Made by a program: the position numbers and the translations under genes | In this document: positions 48,701 through 55,259 of the stretch, one piece after another | Layout of the letters: each line of letters starts with the position of its first letter | Position numbering within the stretch: the first letter of the stretch is position 1 | Source: Trissonchulus latispiculum | Lineage: Eukaryota > Nematoda > Enoplea > Enoplida > Ironidae | Assembly (NCBI GenBank): GCA_030248195.1 | Contig: JASAND010012563.1 | Span: 7,501 to 71,500 of the forward strand | Direction: 5' to 3' | DNA: 64,000 bases | Notes under the pieces: model-generated | What the model saw: the letters and a program-made list of their open reading frames with translations, nothing else | Told to the model about the DNA's origin: nothing | The model's database searches: none

Positions 48701-51700
48701 AGAAACCTAACTAAAATAAGAAAATGTATGCCAGCAGAAATGACGAAGCGTGATAAGCTTAAGGCAGAAGCTTCTTATGAAGAAGTTTCTGACTTAACGC
48801 CTACAGCAGCTCTGTATCAGTCTAGTGCCCAACAAACGCAAAAACGACAATGCATTTTCTGCAAGAAAACCAACCACTACAGCGACTCTTGCAAAACAAT
48901 AAGCTACCCAAAACAAAGATATGAGATAGCTAAAAACAACAGGCACTGTTTTAAATGTTTGGCATCATGGCGCGAAAACCTGCAAGAAAAACAAAGTTTG
49001 CTTCCACTGCAAAGGAAAGGGGCATAATTCAGCACTCTGCACTCGCATCAAGATACAAAATTCAACACAGAACAAAATCTACCAACACGCAGCCTCACAG
49101 GAAGAAGCGGACAAAAACGACAAATTCCCAGAATCTGTTGATTCAACACAGATGCATGTTGCTAACGCAGAAGAAGAAGATTAAATTATGATGTGCTGTT
49201 TTCCAGCAACAGTGAAAAACAACAAAACAGGGTACACCACGCAACTACAAGTCTACCTAGATTCAGGCTCAAGAACGACCTGTATCAGCACCAACGCTAT
49301 GCAAAAATTCCATCTAGAACCAATACGAACTGTTATTATAGATACCGCAAGATTTAAGAGCGACATCACCGAAAAAGTTAAAGCTCAGTTAGTTCAATTT
49401 TCCATACAAAGCAGAAATGATTTGAGTTGCCAATCACTGCTCACGCAGTTAAAGCAATGGCTCCACCACTACCACTCTATCCTATTAACTTCGACAGCTC
49501 TACTAAAACTTATCCTAGGTGCATTAGAGAAACAGGATTAAATTTAATCCGTTTAACTAGTTTAACTCGGTGGACTAAATTTTGGAGTCGATTTGTAGTT
49601 TCCTTTTCCTTAGAGTTTGGAGTCGATGTGTAGTTTCCTTCCCGCAGACGTAGAAATTACAGCAGTTGCAGGAAGCCAAGTTCAAATAAAGTACACCAAA
49701 CTCGACTCGACTCATGACCCCGGTAGTTCTCAAAATTTGCTCACTTAAGCCCTATTTCTTTAAAGATGAAACGGATTAGATTAAAATTAATCCGCATTAA
49801 AGAATACCTCGGATTAAACGGATTAAATTTAATCCTATTTCTTTAATGCACCTGGTATTAAAATTTTAATCTAATCCTGTTTCTTTATTCACACTTCGGA
49901 TTAAAAAATTAACCAGTTAATTTTAATCCGACCTGCTTAATCGCTGTTTCTTTAAAGATTAATTTTAATCCGTTTAATCCGCCGCCTGTATTTTCAACTA
50001 GTTTTCAATCCCATGCAGCTTAGCTGCGGATAAAAAGGTTTAAAAGTTTGCGGATTAAACTTTTTAATCGCTGTTTCTCTAATGGCGGATTAAACGGATT
50101 AAAATCAACTCGTTTAATCCGCGGACTAAAAATGGTCGGATTAAACGAGTTAATTTTAATCTGTTCAATTCGTTTAATCCATCGTTAAAGAAATAGCAAT
50201 TAAAATTTTAATCCGCCTGATTTTTAATCCGTTTAATCCGATCATTTTAATCTTTAGAGAAATAGGCCCTTACTTTTGTCATCTTCGCCGTTTAGGCGCC
50301 TTTTGCACAAAATTCTTGCTTGTTACATTTCATTACAAATTAGCTTCAATCCTTATTTCACAATGAGCATAACAGCTCTCAACAATGATTGGAAAATGTT
50401 AGTGAAGCTTAATTTACATAACCACCCGAAGCAAATTTACATACGATTATTCCGCATAAAATAGAGGTTGCGCTGTGCGAAGATTTTAATTTGAACAATT
50501 TGAACGTCACCAGGATTTACAGTTTTCTATTTCTTTTCTCTACGTATTGCGGCTGTAATCAGTTAACATCTGCTTTTGTTTTTATTTGTTATTGCCCTAA
50601 TTCGAATGGTGCTGAGATCTTTTTTGTCGGTGTTATCTTCTTCGGCGTCAGACGACTTAGTGCAGGCAGTCCATACTAAAGCTGCGACTGCTTTATCTCA
50701 TTTTTCAGATTAGGCTCGGGCTCAAAACGCCTGGCCAGGTAGCTTCTCAATCTTAGCTACCTTCACTTTATTCTGCGCAACGGCTCTCTTCGTCTTCCGT
50801 TAAACTTGGAGTGCCATTATGTAGGCTCAGTCTGACTAACCTGTCGCCTCCTAAGGCCTGACTTACCACTCTGGCCTTTGAAACGACGCTTCGACTCAAC
50901 GCACGGCTTGGTCAGAAAAAGCCACCTGTTCACGACCAACATCTTACCCTCGGGGCCTGTGTGTTACTCCCACTTTCTCAACCTCCGCTTAGCCTTCTTT
51001 CTGTCTTTTCTTTTCTTCGGTGCCCTCTGCATCTCTGAAGCCTTATCTGTATCCAGCTGATATTGCTGAACAACCTGATGTAGAGATACTTTTCGAGCCA
51101 AGGCAGACCGCTGAAAAGGTGCTCGAGCCGCCCGGGTCCAGCCCGTTGGCGAAATATTTCAGGTCTTCCCGGGCCGTCCCGCCTAAAGAAACTTTTCAAA
51201 CTAGTATAATTTCTAAGGCGTCAGTACAACATCGATGCGTCACTTGCGATCTCTTCAAAGGCTTCTCTCTCTCTAACACGAAAGCTAGACACACCCGGAA
51301 GATGCTGAGGAAGGTAGAGACTTTCAGTTAGGCCCGTCAGCCCGGCCTGACCCCGGCCGAGGGCCGGGTCGGGCCGGGCCTAAGGTGGAGCGGGCTGAGC
51401 CGAGGTAGGAAAAATTAGGGTGCGGGCCGGGACGGGCCTGGCCAAGTACTGGAGCGGGCCAGGCTTCGTGCCGGGCATGATGTTTTCAGCAAAATGGTTT
51501 GTCTTGTTTTTCGTTTTGACAATTTCTACTAGACATTTTAGTTTCTTCTAGAATATATTTTCAGCATTAATCTTTTTTCGCTCTCATATAAAGTACAAAC
51601 TGTCATGCGTAGTTATGCCATACTTGTGCTAAATCTTTATCTTTAATTTGTACACTACCACCTGAAATGTACATCATAGTTTTTATCTACTTATTGTATC

Positions 51701-53098
51701 AATATTTAGTAAATTCTTTCATCCTACATAATTCATAATTTAGTCTGCTATTTGTTTGAGTCAACGAAACTGAACAGCGAATGGTTTCCATAAACGCAAA
51801 GAACACAAATGCTGACTGTCCAAACTTGCTCAGTATAAACATGAGCTATGAGTATGAGAAATTATTTAAAAAATCGGCGCGAATAAAAAAATTAGGGTCA
51901 ATCTGAACAATTTTTTATTTTAGCGCGAACGGCAACGGGCCAGTCCTAACTTTTAAGTTGGAGCGGGCCGGGCCGGGCCGAGGTCGCAAATTTTTCAAAC
52001 GCGACGGGCCGAGAGCATAAATTTCCACGGGGCGGGCCGGGTCGTGCCTGAAAAATCAGGGCCCCTGAAGATCTCCAGTCACAAGAATATTCTATTCATC
52101 TGCTAGATTTACACATATGCCATACAGCGGTTTGTGAATGCACAAATGCAATCTATAGTTTGTTGAATGGAAAGTAATAGCCAATCTCTGATATCTGCGC
52201 TGGTGCATAGGAGTCTATTTTTTATTACCACAAATATTTGGCATTTCAGAAAATTAGCCTCGACCACAGCTGCTTCATTGCTTACCACACGTGCTTCCGC
52301 GCCAGAAAAGTTCGGGGCAACTAATATCTAGTGACCAGCATGAACTATTAATTTCGTAGCAGTCTGCATAAGGATCTCTGACTGAAACAAAATACGTAAA
52401 TGTGTGATTAAACATCTGTACATATCAGAATATGTTACACACTTGTGTCATGTGTATTAGCATGCATTAACAGGAGATCGGATATTGCGGGTGGTCTACC
52501 CCGACTTCGACGAGAGGATCAACTCTTGAATTTCTGAAATCTGAAGGGGTCTATGCCAAAAGTATCAAAATGTGCGAATTTGTTTACATTTTTGACCGAA
52601 AATTAGTAAAACATGAAGATGAAATGTTTGAGATTTTTCCAAAACAATTTTCTGAAACACCGCAAAAAATGTGCAATTTTTGGTAAAGATCGCTCTAAGG
52701 TCTGGCTTTTTAACTCCTGGTCTAATAGCACATTAATACGTAGTAATGTGCAATTATACAAACTATATCATAGCAAACAATAATAGTAGTAAAGTGTGTG
52801 TGCTCACTTCTTTCGCAAAGATATGGATTTTTTAGCTTTGTAGCAGCATCCTTGGCCATAATATCTGCGTCCCAAAACTTATCAATTTTGTCTGCGTCTT
52901 GCGCTTGGCTAGCGTCAAATGTTAAGGAAGGGAATATTTTCGTGTCGCCGTTATATCCTGAGTCCACTCCGAAGCAGCCTGAGTAAGGAGTTCCGTCAAA
53001 ATATTTGAATTCTCCACTGGTATCAAAATACCCATTGAGCCAAAGCGTAACATCTTGAAATGTTCCTCCATTAAGTGCAGTTTCATTTCTAAAGGCAG
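29845..53098 (-). CDS. Lectin-mucin class-B/adhesion-type GPCR (spliced, 5' partial)
   Basis: Ten minus-strand exons join with matching phases at every junction: 52808-53098, 36633-39865, 35665-35925, 35261-35454, 34876-34972, 33830-33986, 32598-32664, 32129-32206, 31677-31845 and 29845-29907. In order they encode a C-type-lectin-like domain, a Thr/Ser/Ala-rich stalk, a linker and seven membrane segments. Class-B signatures are AIEGLYTYT in helix 3, then GWG and LP across a splice, a CW in the second extracellular loop, W-x4-P in helix 5 and LNLAFW in helix 6. Helix 7 reads into a helix-8-like basic tail. The product should be a surface receptor with a very long O-glycosylated stalk. The first exon (signal peptide) and the third intracellular loop are not located, and the GPS cleavage motif is not recognisable. 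Ligand and coupling are unknown. Confidence 0.75.
31677..31845 (-). CDS. Receptor exon 9: helices 6 and 7
   Basis: 169 bp, acceptor AATTTAG, donor GTAAGT. Encodes APGVITITALNLAFWVIGS (helix 6; LNLAFW resembles the L-G-L-T-W of adhesion receptors) and YLVLFKLNIACGATMFFFHL (helix 7). The third intracellular loop before it is very short or missing in this model. Confidence 0.65.
32129..32206 (-). CDS. Receptor exon 8: extracellular loop 2 and helix 5
   Basis: Acceptor ATTGCAG. The frame reads CWTNYGSVVQWMSIGPILSL, which matches the class-B CW...W-x4-P pattern. The donor is uncertain: GTGCGC (exon ends 32129) or GTCAAT (exon ends 32171, 36 bp). Both keep phase 2. Confidence 0.55.
32598..32664 (-). 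CDS. Receptor exon 7: helix 4 and second extracellular loop
   Basis: 67-bp exon, acceptor CGCATTAG, donor GTAAGC. In the phase set by exon 6 it reads LPASAGALYSAFSWRNYPSTY, so the class-B motif GWG-L-P is completed across the splice. Confidence 0.65.
33631..33702 (+). repeat. tRNA-like sequence (probable SINE head or tRNA pseudogene)
   Basis: 72 bases fold as a tRNA: a GCCTGGG acceptor strand pairing with the 3' CCTCAGGC, a D arm GCTCAATTGGTAGAGC, and a T-arm region GATCGATCCC that has lost the standard TTCGA. The anticodon arm has a mismatch. It lies antisense in a receptor intron. A SINE head or pseudogene is more likely than a functional tRNA. Confidence 0.45.
33830..33986 (-). CDS. Receptor exon 6: transmembrane helix 3 and start of helix 4
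   Basis: 157 bp, acceptor GTTCTAG, donor GTAAAT. It contains WLCAFCGVSLQILFTNLFGF and LAIEGLYTYTVGTNVVTF and ends AALFGWG. The E-G-L-Y block and the GWG are the most diagnostic class-B GPCR motifs in the window. Confidence 0.75.
34876..34972 (-). CDS. Receptor exon 5: transmembrane helix 2
   Basis: 97 bp, acceptor GTTTTAG, donor GTAAGC. Encodes NYNYLGAIQMFEELAFIAAH, then VFLLLLRRSNEE. Phases match exon 4 (2+1) and exon 6 (0). Confidence 0.65.
35261..35454 (-). CDS. Receptor exon 4: transmembrane helix 1
   Basis: 194 bp, entering in phase 0 and leaving in phase 2 at GTACAT. The helix reads ILQILGCIWSISLVSAVLGL, with the Gly-Cys seen in class-B helix 1, followed by SSSPSINPRMLYAL, which resembles the first intracellular loop (R-x-x-L-Y). 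Confidence 0.65.
35665..35925 (-). CDS. Receptor exon 3: juxtamembrane linker
   Basis: 261 bp, phase 0 at both ends (acceptor CTTTTAG, donor GTATGT). It begins DFRIINGVSRDKVF and ends LESEDRFVYP. The segment EFDLWTGETSE resembles the WLNG region of the lectin exons, so it may be a degenerate lectin half-domain or a GAIN remnant. No canonical GPS site (C-x-C then H-L-T/S) is seen. Confidence 0.6.
36633..39865 (-). CDS. Receptor exon 2: giant mucin-like Thr/Ser/Ala-rich stalk
   Basis: One 3,233-bp exon with acceptor ATTTTAG above 39865 and donor GTACGG below 36633 encodes about 1,077 residues with no Cys and no Trp. The first 200 residues are dominated by runs of threonine encoded by ACT repeats. 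Later parts mix T, S, A, V and I, with scattered acidic residues and prolines. The last 350 residues are more complex (e.g. EVFTFLANDVSDPLPATVRS). Such composition is typical of O-glycosylated mucin-like stalks. The frame is fully open, which in a tract this repetitive argues for selection. The start phase (2 bases completing a codon) fits the lectin exon, and the end phase 0 fits the next exon. Confidence 0.75.
39866..41304. other. Receptor intron, no gene recognised
   Basis: AT-rich intronic sequence. A unit of about 120 bp containing TTTGAAAAATTCTATA and GGCTTTTCTTATGCAATTTG is repeated in tandem at 40930-41030 and 41050-41150. Confidence 0.5.
41305..41745. mobile_element. GATTAAACG-array MITE (copy 1, truncated)
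   Basis: Composed of GATTAAACG/GATTAAAA units and their complements. The left end CTTTAAAGATTAAAATGATC matches (inverted) the right end of the copy at 49745-50272. The right part (AAAGAAACAGGATTAG) is the complement of the left part of that copy. Confidence 0.6.
41764..42580 (-). pseudogene. BEL/Pao integrase (frameshifted)
   Basis: Two minus-strand frames make up the integrase. The first, 42083-42580, has the His/Cys zinc region (HKSLLHSGAKATLAQIRKRF, then CRVCQRTEGG), then the core with GLDYLGPL, AVHLEVIPD and IFSDNASQF. The second, 41764-41964, continues with GVIKRLLRKTLWKAK and LNTRPL. A frame break lies near 42020. The order and motifs are those of BEL/Pao retrotransposons. The broken frame means no active enzyme. 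Confidence 0.8.
42758..43194 (-). pseudogene. BEL/Pao RNase H region (frameshifted)
   Basis: The frame 42937-43194 carries the typical end of the BEL/Pao RNase H (VQEITKKDIQCHYVKSNENP, then DDLATR). The adjoining frame 42758-42940 has the following region with SSLRKLLRVTAYCQRF. It lies in order between RT and integrase on the minus strand. Confidence 0.7.
43425..44052 (-). pseudogene. BEL/Pao reverse transcriptase, C-terminal part
   Basis: Begins next to the LTR insertion at 44053 with the RFLWLKD block and continues through ASPFLLLATI and the catalytic-loop equivalent NIYMDNIFFS to KVTKRKVLQHAAKRFDPLGI. At least one frame change lies near 43960. It is the second half of the RT whose first half lies at 46932-47250, with an LTR element inserted between them. 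Confidence 0.75.
44053..44531 (+). repeat. 5' LTR of the non-autonomous element
   Basis: 479 bp, TG...CA ends. It pairs with 46083-46927 over its full length apart from the insertion in the latter. Confidence 0.75.
44950..45885 (+). CDS. Proline-rich ORF of the non-autonomous LTR element
   Basis: A 311-residue frame starts with an acidic N-terminus (MATPDPDIENSIEDFHIEFL), then a long Pro/Ser/Thr/His-rich region. A more ordered segment follows near residues 225-260 (EVLKGLRTSTLALWSAAING). The frame probably continues after one frame change at about 45845 into a helical stretch at 45846-46037 (YIANSLRLLGSLVYDLRRDQ). Position between the LTRs and composition suggest a gag-like protein. No zinc knuckle or enzyme motif is present. 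The GC content is higher than in the surrounding AT-rich LTRs. Confidence 0.5.
   Translation: MATPDPDIENSIEDFHIEFLEDPDPNAPISPNGPEPEVCFSPPPAAADGGAHQPSITPPRLSNPTDPLCLNVTPPAEPKIKSLVVVPPKQSSKPTATTAKNASSKPKSQHKHLLPSPSRTHYRPASPIRTTGQSAPPRRSHLPYGYPASWDHHRWHPYQSAHNSSNIQHQIIPPLIQPVNTNPPQHHTIPSLIQPASAALSAAGLQAATCTGQPEQSPQISPTAPNPPVSEVLKGLRTSTLALWSAAINGYTQPTAPEFHVPLPLEQNGPFTPPGRTLRATRFRNHRTYAIGKRSPVKLCFTRWRSSFSTA
46083..46927 (+). repeat. 3' LTR of the non-autonomous element
   Basis: 845 bp. It matches the 5' LTR at both ends, with an inserted segment at about 46366-46735 that carries the palindromic pair CCCTTTTATACGTAATTA / TAATTACGTATAAAAGGG. A short purine-rich tract (GGTGGGCAGAAAA) precedes it. 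Confidence 0.75.
46932..47250 (-). pseudogene. BEL/Pao reverse transcriptase, N-terminal part
   Basis: Minus-strand frame with CSATTKVRIVYDASAKTSDG, RCLNDLIYTGPN and the first catalytic block IADVEKAFLQVGLQPQDRE. It is interrupted by the LTR insertion at 46927, and the next block lies at 44052. Confidence 0.75.
47247..48205 (-). pseudogene. BEL/Pao protease and pre-RT region
   Basis: On the minus strand the region from 48205 down to about 47640 is the protease: LYLDSGSRT gives the D-S-G-type active site near 48000, then HLEPIRTVIIDTARFNSDL. It is followed by 47247-47681, with NLWKLDAIGI, the block that precedes BEL/Pao RT. This segment is nearly the reverse complement of 49095-49540, so the protease is present twice in opposite orientation. 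Confidence 0.65.
48236..49027 (+). CDS. BEL/Pao gag (plus-strand copy)
   Basis: A 263-residue frame in the DUF1759-type gag pattern: KQKLDYLYQTLKGPALDKIK, then YDKAVRILKDTYGD and LSNFGKFIDEVRALS. It ends in a zinc-knuckle-like region (CIFCKKTNHYSDSC, then HCFKCL). The orientation is opposite to the pol region at 41.8-48.2 kb, so the gag and adjacent protease belong to an inverted segment or a second truncated copy. Confidence 0.75.
   Translation: MFWTEWPNYWESFDINVHSQPGLQSKQKLDYLYQTLKGPALDKIKGLGLEGNKYDKAVRILKDTYGDKNVTLSVTWETLNGLQRVKENLSNFGKFIDEVRALSTTLQRLGVEENTLKGYVPTLTKKLPDSLYQNVHEIAIIKDEEIATWSVDNLVRNLTKIRKCMPAEMTKRDKLKAEASYEEVSDLTPTAALYQSSAQQTQKRQCIFCKKTNHYSDSCKTISYPKQRYEIAKNNRHCFKCLASWRENLQEKQSLLPLQRKGA
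49095..49541 (+). pseudogene. BEL/Pao protease (plus-strand copy, truncated)
   Basis: Follows gag after a frame change. Starts MMCCFPATVKNNKTG and has the active-site block VYLDSGSRTTCIS, then HLEPIRTVIIDTARFKSD. It stops at a GATTAAA-type element at about 49520. It is the inverted twin of the minus-strand protease at 47.64-48.2 kb. Confidence 0.65.
49745..50272. mobile_element. GATTAAACG-array MITE (copy 2)
   Basis: Left end AAGCCCTATTTCTTTAAAGA and right end TCTTTAGAGAAATAGGCCCTT are imperfect inverted repeats. The interior consists of GATTAAACG/GATTAAAA units and their complements. A fragment of the same family lies at 49507-49560. The target duplication is not resolved. Confidence 0.6.
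50650..51331 (+). pseudogene. Degenerate coding-like segment, unassigned
   Basis: GC-richer than its surroundings, with a plus-strand frame of 103 residues at 51020-51331 (SLKPYLYPADIAEQPDVEIL, then EKVLEPPGSSPLAKYFRSSR). Upstream codons look coding but carry many stops. It may be a retroelement relic. I recognise no family. Confidence 0.3.
51329..52068. mobile_element. hAT-like element with CGGGCC arrays
   Basis: Arrays of GGGCC/CGGGC units lie at 51330-51480 and 51930-52065 around an AT-rich centre. The ends are roughly TAGGCCCGTCAGCCCGGCC on the left and CAGGGCCC on the right. No clean target duplication was found, so the assignment rests on resemblance to the better-defined elements. Confidence 0.45.
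52069..52807. other. Receptor intron, no gene recognised
   Basis: AT-rich intronic sequence just downstream of the lectin exon. No further exon recognised. Confidence 0.4.
52808..53098 (-). CDS. Receptor exon 1 seen: C-type-lectin-like domain
   Basis: Acceptor TTTAG above 53098, donor GTGAGC below 52808, ending in phase 1. Residues include LWLNGYFDTS, KYFDGTPYSGC and a C-terminal NPYLCER, matching the end of a C-type-lectin-like fold. It is paralogous to the exon at 4080-4322. The acceptor lies only about 20 bp from a piggyBac-like insertion (53118-55255), so the upstream exon must be beyond 55.3 kb. Confidence 0.7.
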
Positions 53099-53117
53099 AG
53101 TATGTTTTAAACACTGA

Positions 53118-55255
53118 AGGGAGGAGGTCCAACATGAAAACTTTTATCGCCACGGATTTTGCTCATTTTCATGAGAAAATTGTCACATATGTCCTGCACA
53201 TCGAGTTTAAATTTTGAGTAGTAGGGTGAAAACGACGGTACCGCAGCAAAAAGGCAATTTACAACTAAACATCCTTGAGTATGGACCTTCATTCTTTTGA
53301 TAACTGATGTAAACAAAGAATTTGTGGTTGCTTTTAATGGCAAAAGTGTACTTGACCTCGACGCCTTGACCACGACAATTATTTAACGGCCGATAACCTG
53401 ATTTGGCGCATTTGCGGGTTATGGTCCGAGAAGAAAGATATTCCCGACTATGAGAGCTTTCGATTGCTATAAAATTTAACATTTTTAGAAAAATTTGAAG
53501 ATTGGTATTTGTCATATTATTATTTGTCAAAATTTTCGGGTACCAGGGTCCTGCTTCGGGTACCCGATATCCAGTTAAAACCGGAAAAAATGGCTAAAAC
53601 CGGATTAATCTGGATTAAGCAGAGAGAGTTTTTTAGGCTCAGAACTTGTTTAACCATCGAAAACATTTGGCTAAGAAAATTTGTAACCATCGACGATTTT
53701 TCAGTTTATTACAAAATTTAATATTATAAAAAGATACTACAACAGAAAAACGAAGTAATGGGAAGAGGAATTATTCCTGGTATTTTTCAAACCTTTTATA
53801 ATTTTCTATTTTTAGATTTGTTTTTTAAATATTAAATTTACCTTGCTCTAATAATTTTTTCTTTTTTTAAATTCCTGTTGGAGCAATATGCGGAACTCGA
53901 TGAATTAATTAAAACTTAAAATTCACAGGATACAAACAAATCTGTTCGCATCAAATTAGTGAGTTTTGCCACAGCTCTGACTTGTTCTCTGAACTGTAAG
54001 TACAATATTAATTACCATTAGATGGTGTCAATAGTGACTGATATGATCTTGAACGTTTAGTGATTCTATAATGCCACATTGTCAATTCCAACGTTGAAAA
54101 ACTTCCTTCAAATGGCAAACGCTGATTAGGGTTGAGTTTTTGTCAACTTTAGCTGTTTCAAGCTGAATTCTGAACTCAAAAACGCTCCCATATTGTTTGA
54201 ACATTCATTTAACCAAATGTTGAGCATACGGGCTTTTGGAAGATTTTTTGGTATGCGTACGCCTTTAGTGACTGTGAAAGTTTATCCAAGTTGAGGTAGA
54301 TGGTGGCTTTGACTTTCTTCGGATACAGTGGAATGAATCGTAATTGAAAAGTAGCAAGTGTTTTCAGGTAAAAGAGTATAGAGTTAATCTAAATGGAAAA
54401 TGTCAACACAAATCTCAACACATAAGTCAATTTATTGATTGAGTGAGTTTAAAATTTTAGACCTGTTGTCAGTAAAGTATAGTGTCCGATCACAAAAAAT
54501 TTAGTTTTTTTATCCAAGACATTTAATGTTTACGTGATTTCATTAAGAAATTACGTAAAAGGAAAGAAAAAGGAACTACGTAAAACTTAGTACTTCGTGC
54601 AGGTTTTGCTTATTTGCTGACTTTCCAATTTCCAGAGACAAGCGGTTGAAGTTAGCTGAATTTTGTCATGGGGATTTCTTATAATCCAAATGCTTTCTAA
54701 ACTTTGTTAACATTTAATGGTTAGAGGAATCGGACAGCGCAAAGGTGGTGCGAACCTCAGAAAATTGCTGGTCTGAGCGCGGTTCTAAAATAAAAACCAA
54801 TGTTGCCTGTATCAACATCAGCTTCTGATACCGTTGCAATTAATTGAAAGTCCTTATAATTCATTTTAGGTCTTTAAAACTCCTTTGAAATAACTTAGGA
54901 ATAAAAACGTATCCAATCTAAGCTTTCAATTTCATTTCAAAATGGCCAAATCCGAAAATGGGTTAAAAATTTCTCGGGTACCGGACAGTGCTCGAGTACC
55001 CGGGTACCGGGCAGTGTCGCAATTACCCGACATAGGGCTTCGGGTGGTATCGGGTACCCGGGTCCAAAGTTTTTGACAAGTGCCCATGCCTAATTACGAC
55101 CTCTACTTTGAGCTGAAATTACTCTTCAACCATAAGACATCCTACTTAAATTTTATAAACTTGTTAAAATATACCATTTGGACTACGAAATGTGTGAAAA
55201 TGAGCAATATGAGCAATAACAAGGTGGTCGAAAAATCGGCCAAAAATGGACCCCC
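53118..55255 (-). mobile_element. piggyBac-like non-autonomous element (second copy)
   Basis: The right end is GGACCCCC directly followed by TTAA (55256-55259). Its last 170 bp are the reverse complement of 4700-4870, and 53120-53450 is the reverse complement of 9540-9970. So it is the same family as the element at 4700-9973, in opposite orientation. It hosts a GGTACCC-array element at 53511-55092. Confidence 0.65.
53511..55092. mobile_element. hAT-like element with GGTACCC arrays
   Basis: Right end (read inverted) TAGGCATGGGCACTTGTCAA followed by GGGTACCCG units (54970-55070). The left end has TTGTCAAAATTTTCGGGTACC at about 53524 with fewer units. The left terminus is degenerate and no target duplication was found. 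The interior is AT-rich and non-coding. Confidence 0.5.
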
Positions 55256-55259
55256 TTAA

